Positions 1 to 8,638 of a stretch of DNA of 64,000 nt are shown here, in pieces (within the stretch, counting starts at the first letter, position 1; every line of letters begins with the position of its first letter). The notes under the pieces were generated by a model. It made no database searches, had not been told where the DNA came from, and saw nothing but the letters and a program-made list of their open reading frames with translations. The translations under genes and the position numbers were made by a program. Where the stretch lies: NCBI RefSeq assembly GCF_021215455.1, contig NZ_JAJPWV010000005.1, positions 248,001 through 312,000 of the forward strand, written 5' to 3'. The DNA is from Mucilaginibacter roseus. Its GTDB lineage: Bacteria > Bacteroidota > Bacteroidia > Sphingobacteriales > Sphingobacteriaceae.

Positions 1-189
1 GGTTACAAACCGGAAGGCATCGTACGCCTGAACATCTATACCACATCCACTGCAGAACTTTGGCCTAATTTCAATATCTTTCAGGATTGGGCGGCCAGAA
101 ATCATGTAAAGCAGGCGCTTACCTTACTGGAAGTCAAAAGCCTGTTTGAAACCTTAAAAGTCGAGCTTGAAGCAACAGTGGTAAAGTAA
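1..189 (+). CDS. C-terminal end of an unknown protein (partial)
   Basis: The window opens inside a reading frame that stays open for 62 codons and closes with TAA. The visible tail is a mixed hydrophobic and charged, probably helical segment ending in ATVVK. A strong hairpin follows 12 bases after the stop, which supports it being the true end of a transcribed gene. I do not recognise the family from this fragment, and the start lies outside the window. Confidence 0.55.
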   Translation, partial: GYKPEGIVRLNIYTTSTAELWPNFNIFQDWAARNHVKQALTLLEVKSLFETLKVELEATVVK

Positions 190-201
190 CTCACAAAACG
201 C

Positions 202-231
202 ATAAAACCCATTCTCTGGAATGGGTTTTAT
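202..231 (+). terminator. Intrinsic terminator-like hairpin
   Basis: A perfect 12-bp stem (ATAAAACCCATT paired with AATGGGTTTTAT) encloses a 6-base loop CTCTGG, 12 bases after the stop of the partial gene. The T-rich right arm serves as the U-tract. It separates the partial gene from the decayed region to the right. Confidence 0.75.
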
Positions 232-406
232 TATGCTTTAAATAACAAATCAGTGCGTTCAGAGTTTAATGAGGATGGTACTGTGTATGCCAATCTTACT
301 ATAAACAAGATTATTACATATTTTGATTTGCACATTTACTAAAGCGAGGACATTTGGATAGTGTATAGTCAAAAGACCTTATCATTTTATTCTGGAAATC
401 TTTTTT

Positions 407-1051
407 TTAAATAGTTCCAGCATTAGATTCTTCATTAAAGAAATCCTCCCAATAACCCGAATAACTCATCAATTCCGGTACTAACTCAAAACTACCGTCA
501 TTATAAGGTCTAAAAACGAAATCACTTGCATAAACACCTCAAACAGGTTTTGGTCGTATAGCCCTGCTATTCCATTAGTATCTAAAATTCGGAGTCTAAT
601 ACTATAAAATAATGGATTCTGATTTAATATACAATCGATACTTATCAATGTATAACATTCAGCTTTTTCAAACCAGAATAATTTACATCTTCTCCTGCAT
701 ACTTTACTACCGTACTTTATTCCTTAGCTTTTGAAGTTTTTCAGGCTCATAATATATTGAGCTAAATTTCGACTTATAATCCCAATCATAAAAAATATTA
801 TTCAACGTATTTACTATAGTAGAAATGTACATCTATCCCACTCGAACTACCTGTCAAATAACTCAATTTATTCCAATCCGATATATCCCCCCTTTTCCAA
901 TACCTTTTATAAATCGATTAATTTGTTAACTCTTTGTATTACTTTGCGTGACTATTTGCCCAAGAAAAAGCTCATTATTTCCGTCACTAAGTGAGAATTG
1001 GTATATATAACAATTATTTTTTCGGGAAACATATCTCCTTTTATAAGCCAT
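407..1051 (-). pseudogene. Frameshifted remnant of an unknown gene
   Basis: No intact gene lies between 232 and 1090, but the minus strand carries protein-like segments in shifting frames. The clearest are a C-terminal piece at 407-538 beginning GVYASDFVFRPYNDG and ending NAGTI before TAA, a piece at about 538-678 containing RLRILDTNGIAGLYDQNLF, and pieces at about 707-800 (YDWDYKSKFSSIYYEPEKL) and 800-920 (GSSSGIDVHFYYSKY). A short frame at 926-1051 starting MAYKRRYVSRKNN may be the N-terminus. Joined, they would make roughly 200 residues, but at least four frame breaks separate them. That adjacent pieces follow in order on one strand argues for one decayed gene and against chance frames. 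The family is not recognised. The 175 bases at 232-406 show nothing I can support. Confidence 0.5.
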
Positions 1052-1090
1052 AATGAGTTTTTTTATTAAATTAGTTTTTTGCCGCTCTAA

Positions 1091-1660
1091 ATGAATTTGA
1101 TTACCCATAAGACTGACGAAGAATTAGTTGATCTCATTAGGAACGAGAATTTAGAGGCTTTTAATGAAATCTACAATCGCTATTGGAAGATTTTACTGGC
1201 CAAGTCTGTCAATCGTTTAAAAAGCAAAGAAGACGCTGAAGAGGTTATCCAGGAGTTGTTCGTAAACTTATGGCGCAGGCGAGCACGCCTGCAATTACGA
1301 TTTACCTTTCGAACCTATATTCATGCAGCTCTCAAATATGAAATTCTGAATCATCTTACAAAAAGAAATATATTAAAAAGCGACTTGGCGATAGAAGACC
1401 CTGATTTTTCCCGCTTCTTAATTGCTGACGAAAATTTTTTTTCGATAGAAATAAAAGAATTGCAACTTCAGATAGATACTGAAATCAATAAATTGCCGGA
1501 AAAATGCCGACTAATATTCAAAATGAGCCGAAACGATGGCATGACAGCGAAAGACATTGCTGATAAATTAGATATTTCTGCCAGAACTGTCGAAACTCAA
1601 ATAGGCAGAGCCTTAAAAATCTTACGAAAGTCCCTAAGCTCCTATATTTTCTTCCTATAA
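1091..1660 (+). CDS. ECF-type RNA polymerase sigma factor (Bacteroidota sigma-70 family)
   Basis: At 189 residues this is a typical extracytoplasmic-function sigma factor. Region 2 is visible at about residues 22-80, including the DAEEVIQELFVNLWRR segment, and region 4 at about 128-180, where KDIADKLDISARTVETQIG is the helix-turn-helix. In Bacteroidota such factors are held by a membrane FecR protein and released when a SusC transporter with an STN domain binds its ligand. Both partners follow directly (FecR after 113 bases, then SusC), so this is probably the cognate regulator of the 1.1-13.7 kb cluster. Whether it also drives its own promoter cannot be read from the sequence. Family assignment is firm; the controlled genes are inferred. 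Confidence 0.92.
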   Translation: MNLITHKTDEELVDLIRNENLEAFNEIYNRYWKILLAKSVNRLKSKEDAEEVIQELFVNLWRRRARLQLRFTFRTYIHAALKYEILNHLTKRNILKSDLAIEDPDFSRFLIADENFFSIEIKELQLQIDTEINKLPEKCRLIFKMSRNDGMTAKDIADKLDISARTVETQIGRALKILRKSLSSYIFFL

Positions 1661-1773
1661 TTCTCGTGTTCTTTGCAATTTTCCAAGGATAAATCAAAAA
1701 TGTAGAAATTATTTTACATGCACGTACGTATTAAGGCCGTTTTAACCCGCTATTAGGTAAAGGTTAATCAATA

Positions 1774-2757
1774 ATGGCAGTTACTGAACGAATAAGGCTT
1801 TTAATTTTAAGATGGCGCAAGGGTCAACTAACTCCCGAAGAAAGAAAGGAGTTAGACAGCTGGTATGACCGTGATTTACCTGAAAACTTACTAATTGACG
1901 AAAACACTACAGAAGACTCATATCGTCAAGCTTTACTTACTAAAATCCATGCACAGATCGGAGAGCGCAATATTTCATCAAAAAGCTACTCTAAAATTTG
2001 GTTACGTGCGGCAGCTATACTGCTTCTTGCTGCTTCCGCAGTTCTTATAATATTCAGATATAGTGGTGTTACCAATCACAGCATGCCATTGCTCACAGTG
2101 AATGGGAATACCACCTTGGTCAAAAGATTGGTATTACCGGATAGCAGCATAATTTGGTTAAAAGGTAATAGTACGATCTCCTTTCCACAAAAATTTGATA
2201 GAAGAAATAGGCTGGTTACGCTTCATGGTGAGGCCTTATTTGAAGTAAGTCATCACAGCAAATGGCCGTTCAAAATCAGATCAGGTAATTTTACTACCAC
2301 CGTGTTGGGTACCAGTTTTAATATACGTACTGGTGAAAATGATGATGACTACAATATAGATGTATTGACCGGCCGCGTACAAGTGGTACGATCCAGGCAA
2401 GGTAAGGATGATGACATTTATTATGTTAAAGCCAACGAAGTTTTTAAAGCCGCTGAAATGAAAGTTGAAACGGTACCTACTGAAGAAAAAAAAATACAGC
2501 GGGCGCTGCTGACAGCCGGAACGACTTACGATATGGACTTCGACAAGGTTCCATTTGAAGCCATTATGCACCAATTCGCTTCAAAATTTGACATGGAGTT
2601 TGAGGGTTACACCGGCGAATATAAAGCCTGCACTATAACGGCCGACTTAACCGGACTACCGATGGAGAAAGCCCTAAAAATTCTTTGCCTGTCAATTAAT
2701 GCAACTTATAAAATAACCGGAAATAAAATCAAACTAACAGGAGGAGGCTGTTTTTAA
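1774..2757 (+). CDS. FecR-family anti-sigma factor
   Basis: This 327-residue protein has the FecR layout. There is a cytoplasmic N-terminal region (1-75) that would bind the sigma factor, a single membrane helix at about 76-94 (WLRAAAILLLAASAVLIIF), a periplasmic FecR domain at about 120-220 containing LHGEALFEVSHH and VLGTSFNIR, and a C-terminal DUF4974 domain at about 255-325. The C-terminal domain is the part expected to contact the STN domain of the SusC receptor next door. The start fits the AATA-ATG context common in this window. Known family role: it keeps the sigma factor inactive until the outer-membrane receptor signals. Pairing with the sigma gene upstream is inferred from adjacency. 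Confidence 0.93.
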   Translation: MAVTERIRLLILRWRKGQLTPEERKELDSWYDRDLPENLLIDENTTEDSYRQALLTKIHAQIGERNISSKSYSKIWLRAAAILLLAASAVLIIFRYSGVTNHSMPLLTVNGNTTLVKRLVLPDSSIIWLKGNSTISFPQKFDRRNRLVTLHGEALFEVSHHSKWPFKIRSGNFTTTVLGTSFNIRTGENDDDYNIDVLTGRVQVVRSRQGKDDDIYYVKANEVFKAAEMKVETVPTEEKKIQRALLTAGTTYDMDFDKVPFEAIMHQFASKFDMEFEGYTGEYKACTITADLTGLPMEKALKILCLSINATYKITGNKIKLTGGGCF

Positions 2758-2857
2758 TGAATTGATTTTTCCCTATTAAATAAAAAAGCGAAGATGCTCG
2801 CAACACCTTCGCCCAGTGGTTTTAAATTTCTTATTACTCAAAAATTAAACCTATCAA

Positions 2858-5800
2858 ATGTATAAAAAATATTTGACTTGCATTTTTCATGTCCCAAGCG
2901 GACGACCTCGCAAAACTGTAACAAATGCGTTAAAATCAGCATTTGTGACCAGCAATTTGAAAACAACAAGGCTTTTACAGATTTGTTTCACGGTATTTAT
3001 TCTGCTTTCGCATTTCAATGTGTCCGCCCAATCTGTTGCGGCAAAAGAAATTTCTGTTTCATTTAATAACGTTAGCGTTGAGCAAGCGATAAAACTTATT
3101 GAAGAGCGCGCTAAACTTAAGTTTGTTTATAATGACAATCTTATAGATAAAAAGATAATCGTTAATCAGCGTTATGACAGCCAGCCACTTTCAATAGTAC
3201 TAAACGGATTATGTGCCCGGGCTAAACTCACTTATCAAATAGTTGATGACCAATATATCATACTCCGCCCTAATACTCAACCGGAGGCGATTGAAACCGA
3301 CAATGCAAAAAACATCGCTCCCGGCTACGTACAAGGAGGCAAAGTTATCGACGAAACTGGCGCTCCGCTGCCAGGTGTGTCAATCCGTTTAAGCAATGCT
3401 TCAAACACAGCACAAACAGACAGAAATGGTTATTTTAATATCGGCATACCAAGCGGCAACCAAATACTGATCTTAACTTACATCGGGTACAAGAAAATAG
3501 AAAAAGCACCTGCCCGGGACCAGGAGCTGACTATTGCCATGGAACCCGATCCGGGCAAACTGGACGAGGTAAAAATTATTGGTTACGGTACTGCAACCCG
3601 CAGAACCAGCACCGGCTCGCAAGTGGAGATTGGCGCAAAGGAATTGATGAATACGCCGGCCACTAACCCTGCTGCAGCTTTACAAGGCCGTGTACCGGGC
3701 GTATATATAACGCAGGCCAATGGTTTACCCGGCAGCCCCATGACGTTTACTATCCGGGGCACCAACTCTATTGCGGGCCGTAACAACCCACTGTTTATAG
3801 TAGACGGTGTGCCTTATCTTGCTGACGCAATAAATGCACAGGCAGGCACACAGCTTAATGCGGCCAATGGATCAACAAGTCCGCTAAACAGTATTAACCC
3901 TGCTGATATAGAAACCATTTCGATATTAAAAGATGCCGATGCCACGGCCATCTATGGTTCAAGGGGTGCAAACGGTGTTGTACTGATTACCACCAAAAAA
4001 GGCAAAGCCGGCCAAACACGGGTTGATGGGTTGGTAAAGCATGGCGTATCCGAAGTAACGCATTTTGTTAAAACGCTTAGTACACCAGAGTATCTCGCGC
4101 TAAGGCGCCGCGGTTATGAAAACACCGGGATAGATCCGGCCGATGACCAGGCTTTTGACCTTACCCAATGGGATCAGAACGCTAATACCAATTTTCAGAA
4201 ATTACTAATTGGCAACAAAGCGCAAATGACAGATGCTACACTTGCATTGAGCGGTGGCGACGCATCCACCAATTTCAGGTTCAGCGGTACTCATCATCGT
4301 GAGGGCAACGTATTTATAGGCGACCAGGGATTTGTAAGGAGCGCGGCTAACTTTAACCTGGGGCACAAAAGCTTCGAGGATAAATTTGAATTCAACCTTT
4401 CGGCAATTTACAGTACGGACAGGAACAACGTTTCGGTATTAGACCAAACTAATGCCGCTTACAACCTCCCTCCTAACTACCCGCTATACAATCCTGACGG
4501 ATCTTTATACTGGAGTGGTGTAAGCTTTGGTATACCGGCTAACCCATTAGGTCAGTTAAACGAGCTGCAGGATAACAAATCGAGCAACCTGATCAGCAAC
4601 ATGTCATTAAGCTATCACTTCCCAAAGAATATCACTTTCAAGACATCACTGGGCTACAGCCGTTCAGATATGAACCAAAAAAGGTTAACACCTATGTCGT
4701 CAATGGATCCGGGGGTGCCCTGGAACAATTCAAGGAGCATATTTGCTTACAACCTTACCGACAATTATATTATAGAACCGCAGTTAACTTATAATACAAC
4801 TATCAGTAAAGGACAGTTGAATGTGCTGCTAGGAGCTACCTGGCAATTTCAAAACTCGAGGCAGCCTTTTTATACCATGGCCAATGACTTTGCTTCAGAC
4901 GCTTTCTTGGAGGATCTGTCATCCGCGGCTACAGTTAGTACCAGCAGCGGATCAAGCCAGTATAAATACGCTTCTATATTCGGCCGTATAAATTACGATT
5001 GGGAAAAGAAATACATTATTAACCTGAATTTCAGGCGTGACGGATCATCCAGGTTTGGTTTGAATAACCGCTACGGAAACTTTGGCTCAGTAGGTGCTGC
5101 GTGGGTATTCAGCGAAGAAAATTTCACCAAAGGTTTGTCCGTCTTAAGCTTTGGTAAACTACGTGGCAGCTACGGTATATTGGGTAGCGATCAGATTGGC
5201 GACTACCAGTACCTGGATTCCTACGCCTCAACATCATACATTTACAATGGTGTACCCGGATTGGTGCCTACCCGTATTGCCAACAATGATTACCGTTGGG
5301 AGCAAACGCGCAAATTCGAAGCTGCAATTGACTTAGGTTTTCTGAAAGACAGGATATCAGTAAGCGCTGCGTACTACCGCAATGTAACCGGTAACCAGTT
5401 AGTAGCTTTCCCGCTTTCTATACAAACCGGCTTTTACAGCTACCAGGCCAATATGCCTGCCAGGGTTGAAAATAAAGGCTGGGAGTTCACCTTATCAACG
5501 CAAAATATCAAAACAAAAGCGTTTCAATGGAATACCGGTTTCAACCTTTCTGTTAACCGTAACAAATTACTGTCGTTCCCTGATATTGAGAAAACAGCTT
5601 ACTATTCAAGGTACGTTGTCGGCCGCCCGCTTACCAGTTTCTACCTGTTCCGTTACACCGGCTTTAATGCGCAAACCGGCCTTCCCGGTTTTGAAGACAT
5701 CAATGGCAATGGCAGTATTAACTTCGGGTTGGCTGAAACCGGTCGTGGCGACCGTTACTACGCGGGTTCTTCACAACCTACTTACTACGGCGGTTTAACA

Positions 5801-6250
5801 AACACGGTATCATACAAAGGCTTTACACTCGACTTTTTGGTGCAGTTTGTAAAACAAAGAGGCTATTCAATCCTGTCACAATCGTTCTATCCTCCCGGCT
5901 TTATGTATAACTCAGCAGCAGGCCCTATGCTGGCTTATGTAAACGCCGGACAGCCATCGCAACCGCAGGTTACCAGCACTTATGACGATGCTTATGATGC
6001 CTACTCCAATTACACAGCCTCTGATGCTATTTTACAGGACGCTTCGTTCATCCGCTTTAAGAACGTGAGCTTATCATACGATTTTAAAAGTGAATGGATT
6101 AAGAAGGCAAAGCTGCAAAATCTCCGAATACAGGTACAGGCACAAAACCTGTTCACCATAACCAACTATGTGGGGTTCGATCCCGAATCACAGGGCGTAA
6201 GTGTACCTCCGCTACGTACCATCGTAGGTGCAATTCAATTCACTTTTTAA
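2858..6250 (+). CDS. SusC/RagA TonB-dependent outer-membrane transporter with STN signalling domain
   Basis: The 1130-residue protein has an unusually long basic N-terminus (about 40 residues) before the signal-peptide core at 40-55 and a likely cleavage after VSAQ (58). An STN domain follows at about 66-137, then a CarboxypepD_reg-like domain at about 159-235 (GKVIDETGAPLPGVSI), a TonB plug at about 240-385 (LQGRVPGVYI, FIVDGVPY, TAIYGSRGANGVVLITTKKG) and a beta-barrel ending in IQFTF. The STN domain marks it as a signal-transducing receptor for the FecI/FecR pair upstream. It would import its substrate together with the SusD lipoprotein encoded 11 bases downstream. The substrate is unknown; with a peptidase and no glycosidases in the cluster, peptides are a reasonable guess. 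Confidence 0.95.
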   Translation: MYKKYLTCIFHVPSGRPRKTVTNALKSAFVTSNLKTTRLLQICFTVFILLSHFNVSAQSVAAKEISVSFNNVSVEQAIKLIEERAKLKFVYNDNLIDKKIIVNQRYDSQPLSIVLNGLCARAKLTYQIVDDQYIILRPNTQPEAIETDNAKNIAPGYVQGGKVIDETGAPLPGVSIRLSNASNTAQTDRNGYFNIGIPSGNQILILTYIGYKKIEKAPARDQELTIAMEPDPGKLDEVKIIGYGTATRRTSTGSQVEIGAKELMNTPATNPAAALQGRVPGVYITQANGLPGSPMTFTIRGTNSIAGRNNPLFIVDGVPYLADAINAQAGTQLNAANGSTSPLNSINPADIETISILKDADATAIYGSRGANGVVLITTKKGKAGQTRVDGLVKHGVSEVTHFVKTLSTPEYLALRRRGYENTGIDPADDQAFDLTQWDQNANTNFQKLLIGNKAQMTDATLALSGGDASTNFRFSGTHHREGNVFIGDQGFVRSAANFNLGHKSFEDKFEFNLSAIYSTDRNNVSVLDQTNAAYNLPPNYPLYNPDGSLYWSGVSFGIPANPLGQLNELQDNKSSNLISNMSLSYHFPKNITFKTSLGYSRSDMNQKRLTPMSSMDPGVPWNNSRSIFAYNLTDNYIIEPQLTYNTTISKGQLNVLLGATWQFQNSRQPFYTMANDFASDAFLEDLSSAATVSTSSGSSQYKYASIFGRINYDWEKKYIINLNFRRDGSSRFGLNNRYGNFGSVGAAWVFSEENFTKGLSVLSFGKLRGSYGILGSDQIGDYQYLDSYASTSYIYNGVPGLVPTRIANNDYRWEQTRKFEAAIDLGFLKDRISVSAAYYRNVTGNQLVAFPLSIQTGFYSYQANMPARVENKGWEFTLSTQNIKTKAFQWNTGFNLSVNRNKLLSFPDIEKTAYYSRYVVGRPLTSFYLFRYTGFNAQTGLPGFEDINGNGSINFGLAETGRGDRYYAGSSQPTYYGGLTNTVSYKGFTLDFLVQFVKQRGYSILSQSFYPPGFMYNSAAGPMLAYVNAGQPSQPQVTSTYDDAYDAYSNYTASDAILQDASFIRFKNVSLSYDFKSEWIKKAKLQNLRIQVQAQNLFTITNYVGFDPESQGVSVPPLRTIVGAIQFTF

Positions 6251-6261
6251 TAACGGTATTT

Positions 6262-7668
6262 ATGACACTAACGAATAACATAAAAACATCAATCATAGTT
6301 GCGTTGCTATCGTTAACATCCTGCCAAAAAGTGCTGGATATTGACGCACCTGTAAACGAGCGTCCATCAGGCGTGGTGTTTAGCAGCGACGAAAACGCAA
6401 AAGCAGCACTTTCAGGCGCATACAGTCGGCTGGGTGCTACGCAAACCTACGGTACTAACTTAACGCTCATTACCGGATTGGCGGCGGATGAACTTACAAC
6501 CTCCTCTCCTGCTGTTAGATTTGTACAATTACAAAATAACACCTACGATGCAATAAACAACGGTTACATTCGCGACGCCTGGGATGAATCGTATTCAAGC
6601 CTGTACCGCTTCAACGCAATTATTGCAGGCCTGAGCGGTGCAAATGGTGTAACGCCCGCCACTGCTCAGCAAATGCTGGGGGAAGCTAAAGCCATGCGCG
6701 CTTATATTTTAATGCATTTAGTGGAGTTGTACGGTGATGTGCCCCTGATACTGACAACTAACGTACAGGAAACAGCAAACTTACCCAGAACGCCGGCAGC
6801 TCAGGTTTGGCAACAGATTATCACCGATCTGACGGAAGCAAAAGCAGCATTAGCTGACGCTTATGTCACTAATAACGGCTCGGCACAACGTATGCAGGTG
6901 AACAAAAGCGGCGCGGCTGCATTGCTGGCAAAAGCATACCTGGCAACCGGACAGTATGAACTGGCCGTTAGCAACGCGAGCGAAGTGATCGGCAATACCA
7001 CGCTTTACGGTTTACTACCGGGCACGCAATTGGGCGATATTTTCCTGGCCAATTCGCGTGAGGCGATACTTCAATTCGGGTCCGCGTTTGATGAAACCAC
7101 AGGTTACGCCGGCGAAGGTGGGCTTTTTATACCCAGTTCTTTCACTTTCGCCATGAACTTTTCTCTTGCGGACGGCTTGTTGAATGCTTTTGAAGATAAT
7201 GACAGGCGCCGTACGGCATGGGTGAGATCATATACACTAAATAATGTGACTACTAATCAGCCATTTAAATATCAGAATGTTGACCAGGATGCTTCAACTG
7301 CATCAGGCAGGGTTGAATCAACAATGGCCATCAGGCTGGCTGAGATTTACCTGGTGCGTGCCGAAGCCAATGCGCGTTTATCAAACGCCGGGCAAACTGT
7401 GGCCGATCTGAATGCATTGCGCACCCGTGCCGGGTTGAACCCGCTGCCAACAACCGTTAATTTATTGAACGCTGTTGCGCAGGAACGCCGGGTGGAAATG
7501 TTTTGCGAGCGAGGCGACCGCTGGTTTACACTTAAACGCACCGGTACCGTAAACCAGGTAATTGGCGCGTTAAAACCTACCTGGAAAAATACAGCGCAAG
7601 TGTTTCCGCTTCCACAATCAGCTATTGACGCTAACCCTAATCTTGTTCAAAACCCGGGTTACAGATAG
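6262..7668 (+). CDS. SusD/RagB-family outer-membrane substrate-binding lipoprotein
   Basis: The 468-residue protein starts with a lipoprotein signal whose lipobox LTSC puts the lipidated cysteine at residue 21. TPR-like helical SusD/RagB segments follow, for example GEAKAMRAYILMHLVELYGD and LAEIYLVRAEANARL, and the C-terminal RRVEMFCERGDRWFTLKR motif is typical of the family. SusD proteins form the lid of the SusC transporter, and this gene follows SusC by 11 bases. At 468 residues it is on the short side for the family, which often exceeds 500. The ligand cannot be read from the sequence. Confidence 0.93.
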   Translation: MTLTNNIKTSIIVALLSLTSCQKVLDIDAPVNERPSGVVFSSDENAKAALSGAYSRLGATQTYGTNLTLITGLAADELTTSSPAVRFVQLQNNTYDAINNGYIRDAWDESYSSLYRFNAIIAGLSGANGVTPATAQQMLGEAKAMRAYILMHLVELYGDVPLILTTNVQETANLPRTPAAQVWQQIITDLTEAKAALADAYVTNNGSAQRMQVNKSGAAALLAKAYLATGQYELAVSNASEVIGNTTLYGLLPGTQLGDIFLANSREAILQFGSAFDETTGYAGEGGLFIPSSFTFAMNFSLADGLLNAFEDNDRRRTAWVRSYTLNNVTTNQPFKYQNVDQDASTASGRVESTMAIRLAEIYLVRAEANARLSNAGQTVADLNALRTRAGLNPLPTTVNLLNAVAQERRVEMFCERGDRWFTLKRTGTVNQVIGALKPTWKNTAQVFPLPQSAIDANPNLVQNPGYR

Positions 7669-7699
7669 ACCCATATCCAAGTAGAAAACTATCGAAATA

Positions 7700-8638
7700 A
7701 TGACAGAAAATATTATGAAAATTACCGGGCTCTCGCACCGGTACGGGGCCTCATGGGCTATCCGCGACATCAACTTTGAGATCAGCCAGCATGGCGTTCT
7801 GGGATTGCTGGGCTCAAACGGGGCTGGCAAATCAACCACCATGAACATTATGTGTGGTGTACTGAACCAGACGGAAGGTGTTGTTGAAGTTGGCGGGCAC
7901 TCCATGCAAACTGACTCCATAGCCGCCAAAAAGCTGATCGGCTTTTTGCCGCAGAACGCCCCCCTATATCTTGACCTAACCGTTAAAGAATACCTGACGC
8001 ACTGCGCACATCTGCGCCTGATACCCCCACGCCAGGTAACATCCGCAGTTTACAAAGCAATGAGTAAATGCGGTGTTACCCATTTTGCGAACCGCCTGAT
8101 AGCTAATCTATCAGGCGGCTATCGCCAGCGCGTAGGTATTGCACAAGCCATTATACATGAGCCGCGGTTGGTGGTCCTTGATGAACCAACCAATGGCCTC
8201 GACCCTAACCAGATTTTAGAAGTACGCAAACTGATTAAGGAAATTGGTGAGGAAAAAGCCGTCATCTTTTCATCGCACATACTGCCCGAAGTGCAAGCCA
8301 CCTGCAGTCATATCAAGATGATTGAGAACGGCCGTATGGTTTTTGCCGACAGTATGGATGCCTTCAACAATTACATTGTGCCCGACAGCCTGATCGTAAA
8401 CCTGAAAAACGCGCCTGGTATTGAACTGCTTGAACGTATTGAAGGAGTTACCAAAGTAGAGGCATTGAGCGACGACCGCTTCCGCATTCATTTTTCAAAC
8501 GGGCAGGAACTCGCTGAAAGATTGATTGCCATGAGTGTTACACACAATTGGCGCATGCAGGAGATCAGCTTTGAAAAAAGCTCGCTCGACCAAATTTTCG
8601 CACAACTATCTCAAAAACCTACAAGCGCTACCGCATGA
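7700..8638 (+). CDS. gldA: ABC transporter ATP-binding protein, GldA-like
   Basis: This 312-residue ATPase has Walker A at residues 38-46 (GSNGAGKST), a signature motif LSGGYRQRVGIAQAI near residue 140, Walker B and D-loop VVLDEPTNGLDP, and a switch histidine in IFSSHILPE. The length, the short C-terminal domain and the partner gene match GldA, the ATPase of the GldA-GldF-GldG transporter known from Flavobacterium gliding motility. Many non-gliding Bacteroidota carry paralogs of unknown role, so motility should not be assumed. Its last codons overlap the permease start by 4 bases (ATGA), a sign of translational coupling. The start used is the first ATG after the SusD stop; an in-frame ATG five codons later is possible. 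Confidence 0.85.
   Translation: MTENIMKITGLSHRYGASWAIRDINFEISQHGVLGLLGSNGAGKSTTMNIMCGVLNQTEGVVEVGGHSMQTDSIAAKKLIGFLPQNAPLYLDLTVKEYLTHCAHLRLIPPRQVTSAVYKAMSKCGVTHFANRLIANLSGGYRQRVGIAQAIIHEPRLVVLDEPTNGLDPNQILEVRKLIKEIGEEKAVIFSSHILPEVQATCSHIKMIENGRMVFADSMDAFNNYIVPDSLIVNLKNAPGIELLERIEGVTKVEALSDDRFRIHFSNGQELAERLIAMSVTHNWRMQEISFEKSSLDQIFAQLSQKPTSATA

Noticed and set aside
190..342. Open plus-strand frame after the partial gene, with a protein-like end (NEDGTVYANLTINKIITYF).
   Set aside because: It has no start codon and runs through the terminator hairpin. It could be debris but cannot be supported as a gene.
920..946. Possible promoter (TTTG, then TTACTTTG) in front of the sigma gene.
   Set aside because: The spacing of 13 bases is too short and the second box misses one consensus base.
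2789..2813. Weak hairpin (GCGAAG...CTTCGC) between FecR and SusC.
   Set aside because: Only a 6-bp stem with a 13-base loop and no T-tract, so not called a terminator or attenuator.
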